From Trogon surrucura (Eukaryota; Chordata; Aves; Trogoniformes; Trogonidae), in NCBI GenBank assembly GCA_020746105.1, contig CM036658.1, positions 12,570,689 through 12,634,688 of the forward strand: DNA of 64,000 bases. The letters are read 5' to 3'. Shown piece by piece: positions 49,579 to 60,454 of this stretch; position 1 is the stretch's first letter; the number at the start of each line of letters is the position of its first letter. Position numbers and translations under genes: made by a program. Below the pieces are notes generated by a model that was not told where the DNA came from, ran no database searches, and saw only the letters and a list, made by a program, of their open reading frames with translations.

Positions 49579-50556
49579 TCGTTCCAGTTGGAAGGCACCT
49601 ATAACAATCATCTGTTCCAACTATCTGACCATTTATAGGCTGATGAAAACTTAAAGTGTGCTCTACTGTAGGTGATCCTGCTCCGGCAGGGGGGTTGGAC
49701 TAGATGATCTTTAAGGTCCTTTCCAACCTCTAACATTCTGTGATTCTGTGATTCTGTGATTAAGGGCATTGTCCAAATGCCTCTTTTTAAGGCACTGACA
49801 GGAATCATTGACCACGTCTCTAGGGAGCTGTTCCAGTGTTTCACCACTCTCTCAGAAAAGAAATGCTTCCTAATGTCCAGTCTAAACCACTCCTGCTGCA
49901 GCTTTGAACTATTTCCAGGTGTGCTCTCGCTGGATCCCAGGGAGAAGAGATCGTCAGCACCTCCCTCCCTACTTCCCCTTCCCAGGAAGCTGCAGGGAGC
50001 AATGAGGTCACCCTTCAGCCTCCTTCTCTCTAAACTAGACCAACACAAAGTCCTCATCCCCTCCTCACACAACATGTCTCCCAGCCCTTTCACCAGCCTT
50101 ATGACCCTCCTCGGGATGCATTCAAGCACCTTCACATCCTTAAATTCTGGGGCTCAGAAATGCACAAAATGCTCAAGCTGAGACCACGCCAAGGCTGACC
50201 ACAGTGGAACAATCAGCTCTCTTGACTGATTAGTTATGACGTGTTTGATACATCCCAGGATGGGGTTTGCCCTCTTGGCTGCCAGGGCTGTGGCTTACTT
50301 CTACAGAGCTGCTGTCAACCAGCATCCCCAGTTCCCTTTCAGCAGGGCTACTCTCCAGCTACTGCTCTCCCAAGTTGTACATGTGTTTATCCCAGGTACA
50401 GAATCTGGCATTTGTGCTTGTTAAATTCCATGTCATTCGTGATTGACCAATGTTCCAGTCTATCTAGAATCCTCTGAAAGGCTTCTCATCCCTCAAGGAA
50501 GTTAACAGCTCCTCCCAGTTTGCTGCCATAAGCAAACTGGCTAATAGTGCATTCAA
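49579..50556 (-). mobile_element. CR1 LINE copy G (older subfamily, interrupted)
   Basis: Minus-strand CR1 of a lineage distinct from B/D/E/F/H. It has a longer 3'UTR and blocks such as AAGGGCATTGTCCAAATGCC (49763-49782) and AGAAATGCTTCCTAATGTCC (49858-49877). It extends from the (GAATA)n end to about 50556, in the coding region just short of motif C (the AGCAAACTGG region). Protein-level traces on the minus strand include DIRKHFFSERVVKHWNSS, but frames are broken throughout. It is interrupted at 49661-49760 by a sense-strand CR1 tail. Without that insert the flanks join into the normal 3'UTR order. Confidence 0.88.
49661..49760 (+). mobile_element. Nested CR1 3' tail inside copy G (about 100 bp)
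   Basis: The opposite strand to its host element. It starts CTCTACTGTAGGTGATCCTG, continues GGGGTTGGACTAGATGATCT, and ends in ATTCTGTG x3 followed by ATT. This is only the last 100 bases of a CR1, matching the tail of copy F and its ATTCTGTG type. The sequence of G resumes at AAGGGCATTG (49762), so boundaries are good to a few bases. Confidence 0.9.
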
Positions 50557-53500
50557 GAGAAAAAATATGAAAGTATAACCAAGACTGAGGAAAAAAAATG
50601 AAGAACCCTGTATTTGGGATTAAATAACTTTCTTCCATTTATTTATTTGCTGGAAGATGAAAGAGAGGAACATCAAAGGAGAAAGCAAAGATGGACCTCA
50701 CAGTCCTTCTTTGCTTAAATGATCATGACAGCATCGGAAGCAACTGGTGTAGCAGCAGGTGTGCTATCAACAGTAACATAAGCCACAGTCCTCTTTAAGC
50801 ATTTTCATGATTGAGCACTGTGGATAAAGTACTTGTTGAATTCAGACCGTGAGTCAGCAGCCACTAGAACTTTAAGGAAGGGAAGGATAAGGCAGGAGCA
50901 AAATAGACTATCACTGAATTTACTCTGGCTTTAAAGGGTCAAGATGTTTCTTGAGCTTCTGAAATTCCATTTTTTTAATTTTAATTTTAGTAAAAAAAGC
51001 TAGAACCTTTGGAAACTTTTTGTTAGAAAAAGCGTAATTTAATGACACTCTTACAGCATATTTCAAATCAGGAAGAACATAAAACTACCATAGGCCAGGA
51101 AGTAATGAAGTCCGGATTTCAGATGGGGAACTAGGTTCAGCCTCTCTGGATATTATTTTACACTAGGCAAAAAAATGACTGTTGCACTGAATTATGACTC
51201 AGGACAAAGGATAAGTTTATGTCCTAAATCATACCTACCTCTGCATTGTATTTTAGGTATCTGTATGTAAATAAACTGCACATGTAACTGTAACAGGGAC
51301 TTATCATTCAAAAAAAAAGTCTCACACTTGAGGTTTTAGGAAGATCTGAAAGCAGTCTTTAATAGCAGAACTCTTTTTCATCTCCATTCTTTCCTCAATT
51401 TCTGCAAAGCATGCTCCAAATATCTAGAGAGATTTAGATTTTCTTGATGAGCACCAAGAAAGAAGATTCCCGAAGGATGATGCTTATTATTAATTTAGTT
51501 ACTTGATTTCGACTTCAGTATATTTCAAACATGTTTCAATAAAGATGAATTCATTTTTTCCAGACAAAAGCAAAAATCTACCATGAAGAAGTATACAATT
51601 GAAACCACAAACCTGATTCCGCTTTACACCTGTTGTTTATGAAGTCCAACATTGACAAGATGCACTGTTGGCCCTGCTGGGATGGTTCCCTGGCAAATGA
51701 GGAATCAGAGCTTATCTACTCTTGTCTTCAGTTCTCTGAAATCAAAGGCAAAGCCCACGCTAACATCATTGATGCAGAGTCTAGTCCTTACTTTCCATTA
51801 AAAAGACCTACTAAAAATAAGCTGTATTTAAATACGTATTCAGAGACATGCCAAAATTTATTTCCCGTTTTGATCCTAAATTCTGCAAAATTCATTCTCA
51901 TCAATCCAGCACCAGAGTTTCTATGAAGTCTGTAATTTTCCTCTTCCATTTACTCAGGGCATGAAAATACTCATGATAGGGAATTCCTAAATGCATTTCC
52001 TAAATTCAAAACTACCATTTTTTAGAAGAATCAGGTTTGAAAAAGAGTTGAGGAAACACTAATACTTCTGGTTTTATTCCTTACCTTCAACTAATTAATT
52101 TTTATATATTTTCTGAGACTTTTCAGCCTAAATTAAGTTCTGGCTTTTACAGGCAAGCTGGATGTCGTTTGTTTTTCTTGACAAGTGAGCTTGTACTAAT
52201 TTCTTGCATATGCAAGGTGTCAAGAAGGATATTCAACTGCCTGATTTGCTTCAAAAAGCAATAGAATACACTTTCTAGAACTAATCTATTTTAGAAAAGG
52301 TGATTTTAGAAAAGGTCAACAGTTCCATTTTTGTTTATAGACTTCTACACTTCGTATTTTAGAAGCGTAACAAGATTGCAAAACAAGATTTCAAAACATT
52401 TCTGATATTGTAAACAATTTCTACATCTTTCTCCTTTTAAAAGAAAATTATTCAAATTTCACTCATACGAAATTTCATTCGTATTTTGTTATTTTTCTTA
52501 AAAAATTTGGCACTTCTCTGCAAGTAGCTGAGTTATTTGCATAAGAAGTGGGAGTATTCCTTACTATCTGACCAATTCAGCAGATTTGTTTACTTGTTAT
52601 TTTGGTTTTTTGTTTGTTTAGGTTCTTTGTAACTAGAAGAAGGTAAAAGCAGTATCTGCATTGTCTTGATCTCAGCTGTAGTCATCGTCTAATCTTGTCA
52701 AGTCAGGTAGTTAGAAAAATGCCTTAACATCAGTTCCCTTGTACTTCTTTCATCATACAAGAGATCTATGAATTATTTAGGAAACCTGAGAAGTAGTTAC
52801 TGTAGACATCCTGCGTTATGCTGACAGATGCACTTAGCAAGCTGGACAATCAGCTGGGCAATCCTGAGTAATGCAGGATCTTGTTTACATACACACAAAT
52901 ACCCTATAGCTTCCTGTAACCGAAGACAGAACAGTTATAACAACTAAGCACACTGAATAAAATTGTGTAAGGAGAGGTGGTCGGCCCAGCCCTAACCCGC
53001 GACATTGTGTTATTATAAAAATTTTCAGCTAAGACCTCTGCCTTTATAGGAGTTCATACACTTACTTAAACCAAGATATCATGTCACACAAAAGACATTT
53101 ATAATTTTGATGTTTGTTATATATGCTTGTTATGTTTATTATCTCCCTCTTGATTATTCCCTTCTCTTCTCTTCCATCCCTTTTCTACTCCTTAAATACA
53201 ATATTCCTAGATTTCTCTGGGTAGATTCTGTGACCAACAGTCTAACAAACTAACAACACTAAACAGAGAGATCAAATGCATTGCTACTTATTTCCAGTTC
53301 ATTTACTCCCTGTTTCTCATCTTGCATTCATTGCAACATGGAAATCAAGCAGCCTGAAGAACAGAGACTCTTTATTACTTCAGCCTCATCCAAAACTTTC
53401 CCATCCTTTTCTGTTTTAAATTTCATTCTCTGTCCTTTAGAAATAACTTTCAAGCAAGCAACTTTGATGCAGATCAAAGTGAAGACTATGGCACAAGTCT

Positions 53501-55859
53501 CAGAAATGTTCAATCCCCAACATTCCTTCTCAATTTCTGCACATTTTTCCAGCACTACAATCAATGACATTTTTTCTGAAGCAAGAAGGACTTCATGTTT
53601 ACAGGTCTACTGAGAAGAAATGAGCATGTTACACATGGTAATTGACGCAAATCATAGTTTGAGAAGCCTTATTTCACACTACAGGTTTTCAATTAATCAT
53701 TGGCATTCAAGCATTCACTATGACTGTCCTCTGTTTATTCCAGGCAGCTGTGTGCATATTTCTCTCCTATAATCATCACAGATTTGTTTCCCGAATGAAG
53801 TTAGTGCAGTCTTCTGGAAGGTTACATTCTCCTTTACATTACCACATTGCCTTTACATATTAATGAAGTGGTTGTCAAAGTTTGGAGGTTTTTGCTGCTC
53901 TAAAGGAATCGATAGATTTCACAGCAATGTTACATAGAATTCAAAGTAGGTGGAAAAAAGGGAAGGAAAGACAAGCCACGACAAACAAAAATAATGCAAT
54001 ACCTTCCATGCAGAACTTGGTACACACAATGCATGTAAAGATGTAACATGGGATATTTTTTTTGGAGACTTTCAAAGGTATAAAGAAACTCGAAGTTGAG
54101 GAAGAGATTGAGGCTGTGTCCTAAAGATGTCTGTATCATCAAATGGTCACACAAAAATAAAGATCTGGGTATTATCATAGCAGCTTTCCTTGTTGTTATG
54201 CTGGTGTAGGATATGCAATGCTTACATAGTTGTGGATACTAAAGCAATCTTTCACAGTTATTGGCAAATTCTTTGTTCTTGTTATGCTCACAGAATTTTC
54301 TATATTTAATCCTTCCCACCACGAGGGAAAGGCCTTCATTTTCACTATACTCAAAATGCATTTTGAAGTCTTTTCACATGTTGCAGGGTTCTCTGAAACC
54401 ACAGCTTCTGCAAGGCGGTCCTCAGTTCGAAGGATCTTAACTCAGATGCCAAAAAATTTGTTTATGGAAGCTTCACCTGTTATCATTGCATGCCTTACAG
54501 CAACAAAGCAAACAGGAAGGAACAAAATACTGCTTTTAAAGATAAGAGACAGTGGAAGTACATGCACTCCTCTTCACATCTGGGCAGGGATGGGAATCTG
54601 GGCAGACATCTGCTGCTTCACTCCACCTGCTCCCACTCCTCAGCTGAGTATCTCCTATGACACAGGCCACTACTTGAAAGGCTTCATGTGACTGGAAATT
54701 TCCACAGTCTCATGCAATGTTGCTCCATCAAAGTTCCTTGGTTGTTCCTTCTTTTTTAGAGAAAAAAATAAGATACAGAAATGCTCCTTTAAAATAAACC
54801 TCTTCCATCCTGGGGCCATCCTGAACTAGTCCAGCTCACAAATAAACCTCTTCTGGGGTCCTAATTCTACTCACCAACATGAAACCCAGCCTAAGCCAAA
54901 CCACTTATTCTCCTCTTTCCCTAGGTCCTGAAAGGCTTTCACCTTCACAAGCTCTCATCCTAATGATCTACTCTCAGAGCTCATTAACTAGTTAATTGTG
55001 TTCAGTAGGTTGTGTCTAGTGTACTTCCTGCACAATTTGAGACAACAAAAATGAAAAAGAAAAAAGTGTCTTCAATGATTTTAAAGGATGTTTTCAAAAG
55101 TGTGAAAGTGAGATGATGTCTCAGCTTTTCCCCCCTTGAAATACATATTTTCAGTAAAACATTCACTTTATTTAGAACAGAATGTCACAGTTCTTTATTC
55201 TAACCCACACTTTGTTGCTGCTGTTGTTGGAAAAACAGATTTTTTTCCTGACAAGTTTTATTCCAGGCAGTGTTAGGCTGTTTGTTGAAGCACAAAACAG
55301 CTACTGCCCACACAGTATCTCTGCAGCAAGAGAATAAAGGCAAGAGTTTGTAATAATTTCCCTGACTATGAAAGTACATGGTGTGTCTGGATTAAAATCA
55401 AGTTTCTCTTAAAGACCTGACAAATTATAGCTAAACTCCAAATTGATAGCTCCATTAAAAGGAAGGTTAGGGTTTAAGAATATATGAACATGAAAAGTTA
55501 AAAAGAAAAGTACACAGAAAGCTAAAATTAATGAGAAACATGGCACTGTGTTATTTTCAGTTGAAGCTGCTGATAGTATAAACAATGGAACATAACGCAC
55601 CCACAAATTTTGCTCAGTGTTTGTCACCAAAAGTTTCTAATCTAATGGCTAGTTCTTACATACATAGGTCCAAAATATTTTCAGCGGTATAATCTTCTCC
55701 ATCCCATTCTGCCCCTGTGACCAGCAATGCTACAGGAAAGTGATACTGATGAGCGGCAGGTCGGTTCCTTTGCTGCAGAGGCTGTTTGCAGCATCAGAAT
55801 CGACTGAAATTGTGACTTAAAATCCACACATAAAGCCACATTAACTATAACTGTTCAAA
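50557..55859. other. Unique AT-rich non-coding DNA
   Basis: About 5.3 kb with no recognised gene, RNA or repeat family. Frames at 51633-51926, 53281-53613 and 54230-54691 (153 codons) show no domain and no splice context that I trust. Confidence 0.55.
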
Positions 55860-56785
55860 CTGAGCTCTATTTTTCAGCAGATTTTCAATCCATTCCGCTG
55901 TCCTTTCAACCACACACTTCCTAAGCTTGCCTATGAGGATGCTGTAGGAGATAGTGGCGGAAGTCTTGCTGAAGTCAAGGTAGACAACATCAACTGCCCT
56001 TCCCTCATCTATCCACCCAGACATACCATCACAAAAGGCTATCAGAGTAGTCAGACATGACTGCCCCTTGTTGAATCCATGTTGGTTGCTTCTGATAACC
56101 GCCTTTTCCTCCATGTGCTTTGAGATGATGCCCAGAACGAGCTGTTCCATCATCTTTCCAGGGATGGAGGTGAGGCTGCCTGGCCTGCAGTTTCCTGGGT
56201 CTTCCTTCTTGCCCTTCTTGCCTTGACTGGAGCGACACTGGTTTCCCCCCAGCCCTTGGACACCTTGCCTATTCTCCAGGACCTTTCAAAGATGATACAG
56301 AGTGGCCCAGCAATGACTTCTGCCAGCTCCCTCAGCACTCGTGGGAGCATCCCCTCAGGACCCATGGACTTGTGGTTATACAGTTTATTTAACTGATCTT
56401 TCAGTGGTTGTGGTACTGTTGGGTTGACAGTTGTACTACATGATCTTAGAGGTTTTTTTTCAACCTTAATGGTACTATGATTCTATGATTCTGTGATGTC
56501 CAACTTAATCCTCCTCGACCAAGGGAAATCTTGCCTCCCCCAGACTTTCTCCATTATTTCCAGCCTGGCGGCTGGTCTGAGCAGTGAAAGTTGAAGCAAA
56601 GAAAGCATGCAGTAACTCCGCCTTCTCCGCATCCTCTGTCACCATGGCACCTGCTTCCTTCAATAATGGGTCCACATTCTCTCTGGATTTCCTTTACCTC
56701 CAATATACTTGAAGAAATCCTTCCTGTTGATTTTGACATCCTTTGCCAGGTTTAATTCCAAGGAGGACTTGGCTTTCTTCTTTTC
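55860..56785 (-). mobile_element. CR1 LINE copy I (3'-deleted, interrupted)
   Basis: Minus-strand, moderately old CR1. Coding traces run from KAKSSLELNLAKDVK (about 56725-56780) through KSMGPEGMLPRVLREL, then MMEQLVLGIISKHMEEKAV and VYLDFSKTSATIS. They stop at WIENLLKNRAQ near 55860. The catalytic FADD box, the C-terminus and the 3' end are missing, which points to a deletion after insertion. Frameshifts lie near 56150 and 56365. The A-motif residues FD are replaced (DFSKTSATIS). It is interrupted at 56407-56497 by a sense CR1 tail. Confidence 0.88.
56407..56497 (+). mobile_element. Nested CR1 3' tail inside copy I (about 90 bp)
   Basis: Sense tail with GTTGGGTTGACAGTTGTACT, ATGATCTTAGAGGTTTTTTT and CAACCTTAATGG. 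It ends in ATGATTCT units, the last with ATTCTGTG. On both sides the host ORF2 resumes in the region between VEED and the KSMGP block, so this is a true insertion into copy I. The tail is the ATTCTATG-like type, more diverged than the one in copy G. Confidence 0.85.
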
Positions 56786-59026
56786 ATACCAATGCTCAAA
56801 GCCATGTGAAAACACTCTCTCGTACAAGGGTTCAGCCCGTGTCTTGGCCAGCAGCACGAAGACACAGCATTATAAATGAATAATTGAGCTTTTTCTTGAC
56901 TTTATGGTATGATCCAGATTGAGTCAGTTCTCACCTAAATTCTACTTCTCAGATTCATCTATTTCTCTTAAACTGATTTCACTGTCCTCAATCTCATGCA
57001 ACTCTGGTTATAAAACTATTATTGTTTTTCTATAATTCTGAGCAGCACCCTTTAAAGAGAAAATACAATAATGAAGGAAAATTTGGGGATATTGGGAAAG
57101 GTTGGATGTTATTTCAATTGATTAATTTCATTGCTAGGGTCATCTGTATTTTGCACTAAGAGGTGTTTTGTTTCCTAGTGCAGTATTGGGATGTAAGCCC
57201 ATATTTAGTGGCCTTTGAAATACCAAATAAAGGCAATGCTTTATTGGACTTTAGTCTGGTTGCCAGTTTTTTATGTGCTCTTTTCATAAGAACACAATTC
57301 CAGAAAATTTTTGACCTGTACCTCCAGGATGGCTGAAGAAAACAAAACCCATGAGAAAGGGGTATAGTACCAATATCAATGAAAGCAAGTCACACAGAAA
57401 AATACCTCCTAGAAGTGCAAGGAATGCCATGCTGGTGCAGATGGACTCCCATTCTGGAGGAGTCAGGAGAGAGCACTAGTTTTATAAAACAAGAAGTTAT
57501 ATGAACTAGATATAACAAGTTATATAAACAAGTTTTATAAAACAACAACTATCTTGCTGCCTGGACATCTGAAAAAGATGAATCTTTGTGAAGGTTTTTC
57601 TCAGCTCAGAATTAGTGAGAGTGTTATGAAACTAAAAAATGGACAGACCTGTCCTTTCACCTCAAATAATGAGTAGAGAAATATTCACTATTTTCCATTT
57701 CTGTGCCTTGTTACACACAAACAACTTTACAGTAATCATAGCTTTATTTCATCTCTCCTTAAGCTACAAGTATTTAAAATCTAAACTTTCATCTGGTCAG
57801 TTGTGAGTTTATTAGTTACTCTCTATTTCAGTAAGTATCCTATTGCACTTCAAAATTTGCCTTTTAGGAAGGTGCTCCCTTCAGCATCAGGCTGTGGAAT
57901 TCAGTACCCTTCCACAGTCATTTAACAGACACAGATTTTTCACTCAGTGGATACTAGAAGTGGAATGGCTGAGTCTAAAAGTGGGGAGTCACTGGTCACA
58001 TGTTGCTGATCGAGTATCTCCAGGGAGCCCAGCAAAATTTACTGTCATAACATTAGTTTACATGCCTCATTACAAAGTTAAGGGTTTAGTAGCCTTAGGC
58101 ATCCTGTTCAAAATACCTAAGTTAAAACACATGATTGGTTCTCAGTGTTTTCACTTTAATTTCACGAAAACCTCACAGATTTGAATAAAAATCAGAAAGT
58201 ACAAAAGAGTAGTACCAAAAAGTAATATCTCTTCCTGTCTTTTCAGTAGTTTACATGGAAAATAATTGTGTATTTTGACTGCATTAAAGTCTCACAAATT
58301 CTTTATGCTTCTAAATTCTGTCATAAACTGAGCTGGTTAATGACAAACTAACAGTCAGGAGACCAGTGTAAGCATCATGCTGCCCTTGATCCTTTTCTCT
58401 GTAAAGAGTAAAGAAAACTGTAAAGAGTAAAAAAAGAGAAAGTGGTAAGAGAGAGCGTTTACCCTTCTTCCTATTGCAACTACTATAGTGACACCTGCTG
58501 TCCTATTCTGCCTTTTTAAAACACAAAAGGTTAAAAAAATGAAAAAAAAAGTTACAATCTCAGAATAAAAGAAACTTCACATAACAGTTCTAGTTAATCA
58601 TAATTTTTCCACGAAGTATATTACAGTCTGCACAGACAACCACATTTTCAGGTTTCCAATCCAGACTGAGAAATTGTTGGGGAACTTAACAGTAGCAGTT
58701 TTGCCTGCTACCTGTCCGTTCCATGTATTGCTGAAAGCTGCACAAATGTTTACTGCAAGGTAAAGGATACAGTAGATGCTGTGGTTAAAATATACAACTG
58801 CTAAGATTATGGCAGATACCTACAGTGGGATGTGGTTGGAATGAAAAATAACGTTTCAAACAGATGGAATAAATAGCTCAGTTCCTCATCATTCTTGCTA
58901 TGACAGTGATCACAACAAGATTTTAACACCCATTTTCATTGCAAAGTCCCTAGAGCAGTGCATGGTAAAAGTATATAAATTTTCTCAGATTGAAGCAAAG
59001 AAAAGAATGAAGTAGTGGACATATTA
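56786..59026. other. Unique AT-rich non-coding DNA
   Basis: The first 90 bp (to about 56875) continue an open minus frame beyond clear CR1 homology and may be diverged CR1. The remainder shows no gene or repeat. The plus frame at 57843-58184 is unrecognised. Confidence 0.5.
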
Positions 59027-59045
59027 AAAAAAAAAAAAAAAAAAA
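59027..59045. repeat. Poly(A) run
   Basis: About 19-20 consecutive A residues. I checked the upstream flank for a processed pseudogene and saw no coding remnant. Confidence 0.8.
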
Positions 59046-59884
59046 GAGGAAGATGAAGAATTAAAAAAAACTGCTGAAGGCTGTATGAAGCGCAATGTTA
59101 ACCTAATGAACACATGCGTCTAAATAGGGAACTAAAACCCAAGGTCTCCACAAACTAAACAGTCTAAGTGTTTTTGGCTTTCAGTCGAGTAACACAATAT
59201 TTTATGCTGTTTGCATTTTCAAAGCCTTCATAGACTGATCACCACTTTTATACACTCCTAAATCTGACATGCTGAGGTGGCAGTTCAGGCAGTAATGCTG
59301 GTTCAATTAATCTGTGCTTTCCACATTTCAGTGGCAATATACTTCCATCTTCTACACTTAGGTACGTTAAGAACCATTTAAATTGTTTTTACCTAGCAGA
59401 AGATAAAAAAAAAAAAAAGCAGCTCCAAAGGGCATCATAAATCCTTCCCTACATCTTTCATTTAATAAGATGTTTCACTTTTAGCCATAATGTGAGCAGT
59501 GAAAGGAGCAGACTGTTCTTCAGTGTGTCAGCCTATAATTTGTACATACACTGTGAGCAGATTGATAATCTAATAGAAGAGGAAATGCACAAGCACAGAA
59601 ATGAATATTCATGCTGTCAACTGGCTGAAGTAAGGAAACCACTTCATCTCCTTAATGAGTGGGGTAACCAAGGGGCAGAACACCCCTGCTAGTAAGAATC
59701 TGCCCAGATCACTGGAGAACTGAAGTTAAATTAAAAAAAAAAAAAATAGATAAAAACTAAAAATGTTGAGTTTGAGACTTGCCAAGAACAGAAGCCTGCC
59801 TGGAGCTTTTTATTAGATGATGACCTTGATTTCAGGCAGCCTCAGCAGTGTTTAAAAACGAAACCACTCAAAATTCACCGTGAA
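59046..59884. other. Unique AT-rich non-coding DNA
   Basis: No feature recognised; a second A run at 59407-59420 and another near 59732-59745. Confidence 0.5.
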
Positions 59885-60454
59885 ACACCTCCTCTAGTCG
59901 TCTCCATCCCAGGGAGAAATGTATGCCTCTTTACAGCTGGGTCCTATACTGACACCCAGTGGCTCTTGGCAAAATAAGATCAGGCTCAAAGTGGTCGTGA
60001 GGGACACTTCACCAGTCCAGCCGCTCAGGATACCCGTCGTGGGGAGGTCCCTGCAGCAGCATGGTGTGCCCACCAGCTCCACCAGGCACAGGGGTAGCCC
60101 CAAAACTAGCGTAACCCAACTTCAGCAAGACTGCAGTCCTGTAAACGTCCCTCCAGGCACAGGCAGAAAAACCCTTGTGTGGCCACAGGAGATGGAGAGG
60201 TCTCCTGGGAGTCTGGAGAGGGGAGCTCCCACCACAGAACACCACATGTGGCTGGGCGCTTGCCCATGGGTGAGGGGGGAGAGGCATCAGAGCTGATTAG
60301 TGCCCTCAGTGTCCTGACATAGACGAGCTGTCGAGAAGGTCTTGCCTCAACACGTAACATCATCACACTTGTTCACTTCCACACCACCACCATTAAATCT
60401 CTCGAATGGGCACAGAGGGCAGTTTTCACATGTACAGTTCGCTATCCTTGCCCA
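59885..60454. other. G+C-rich block of unknown origin beside CR1 copy H
   Basis: Base composition rises sharply near 59885 and CpGs appear. It carries a 125-codon plus frame (59919-60296) and minus frames of 83-92 codons. None resembles a CR1 endonuclease or a family I know. I found no LTR-like termini with a target duplication. It may be a diverged or rearranged 5' part of copy H, another repeat, or an old exon. Confidence 0.35.

Noticed and set aside
54230..54691. 153-codon plus-strand ORF
   Set aside because: No domain, no splice context, mixed hydrophobic and random composition; most likely a chance ORF.
59027..59045. Poly(A) run as the tail of a processed pseudogene
   Set aside because: No coding remnant or target duplication seen around it.
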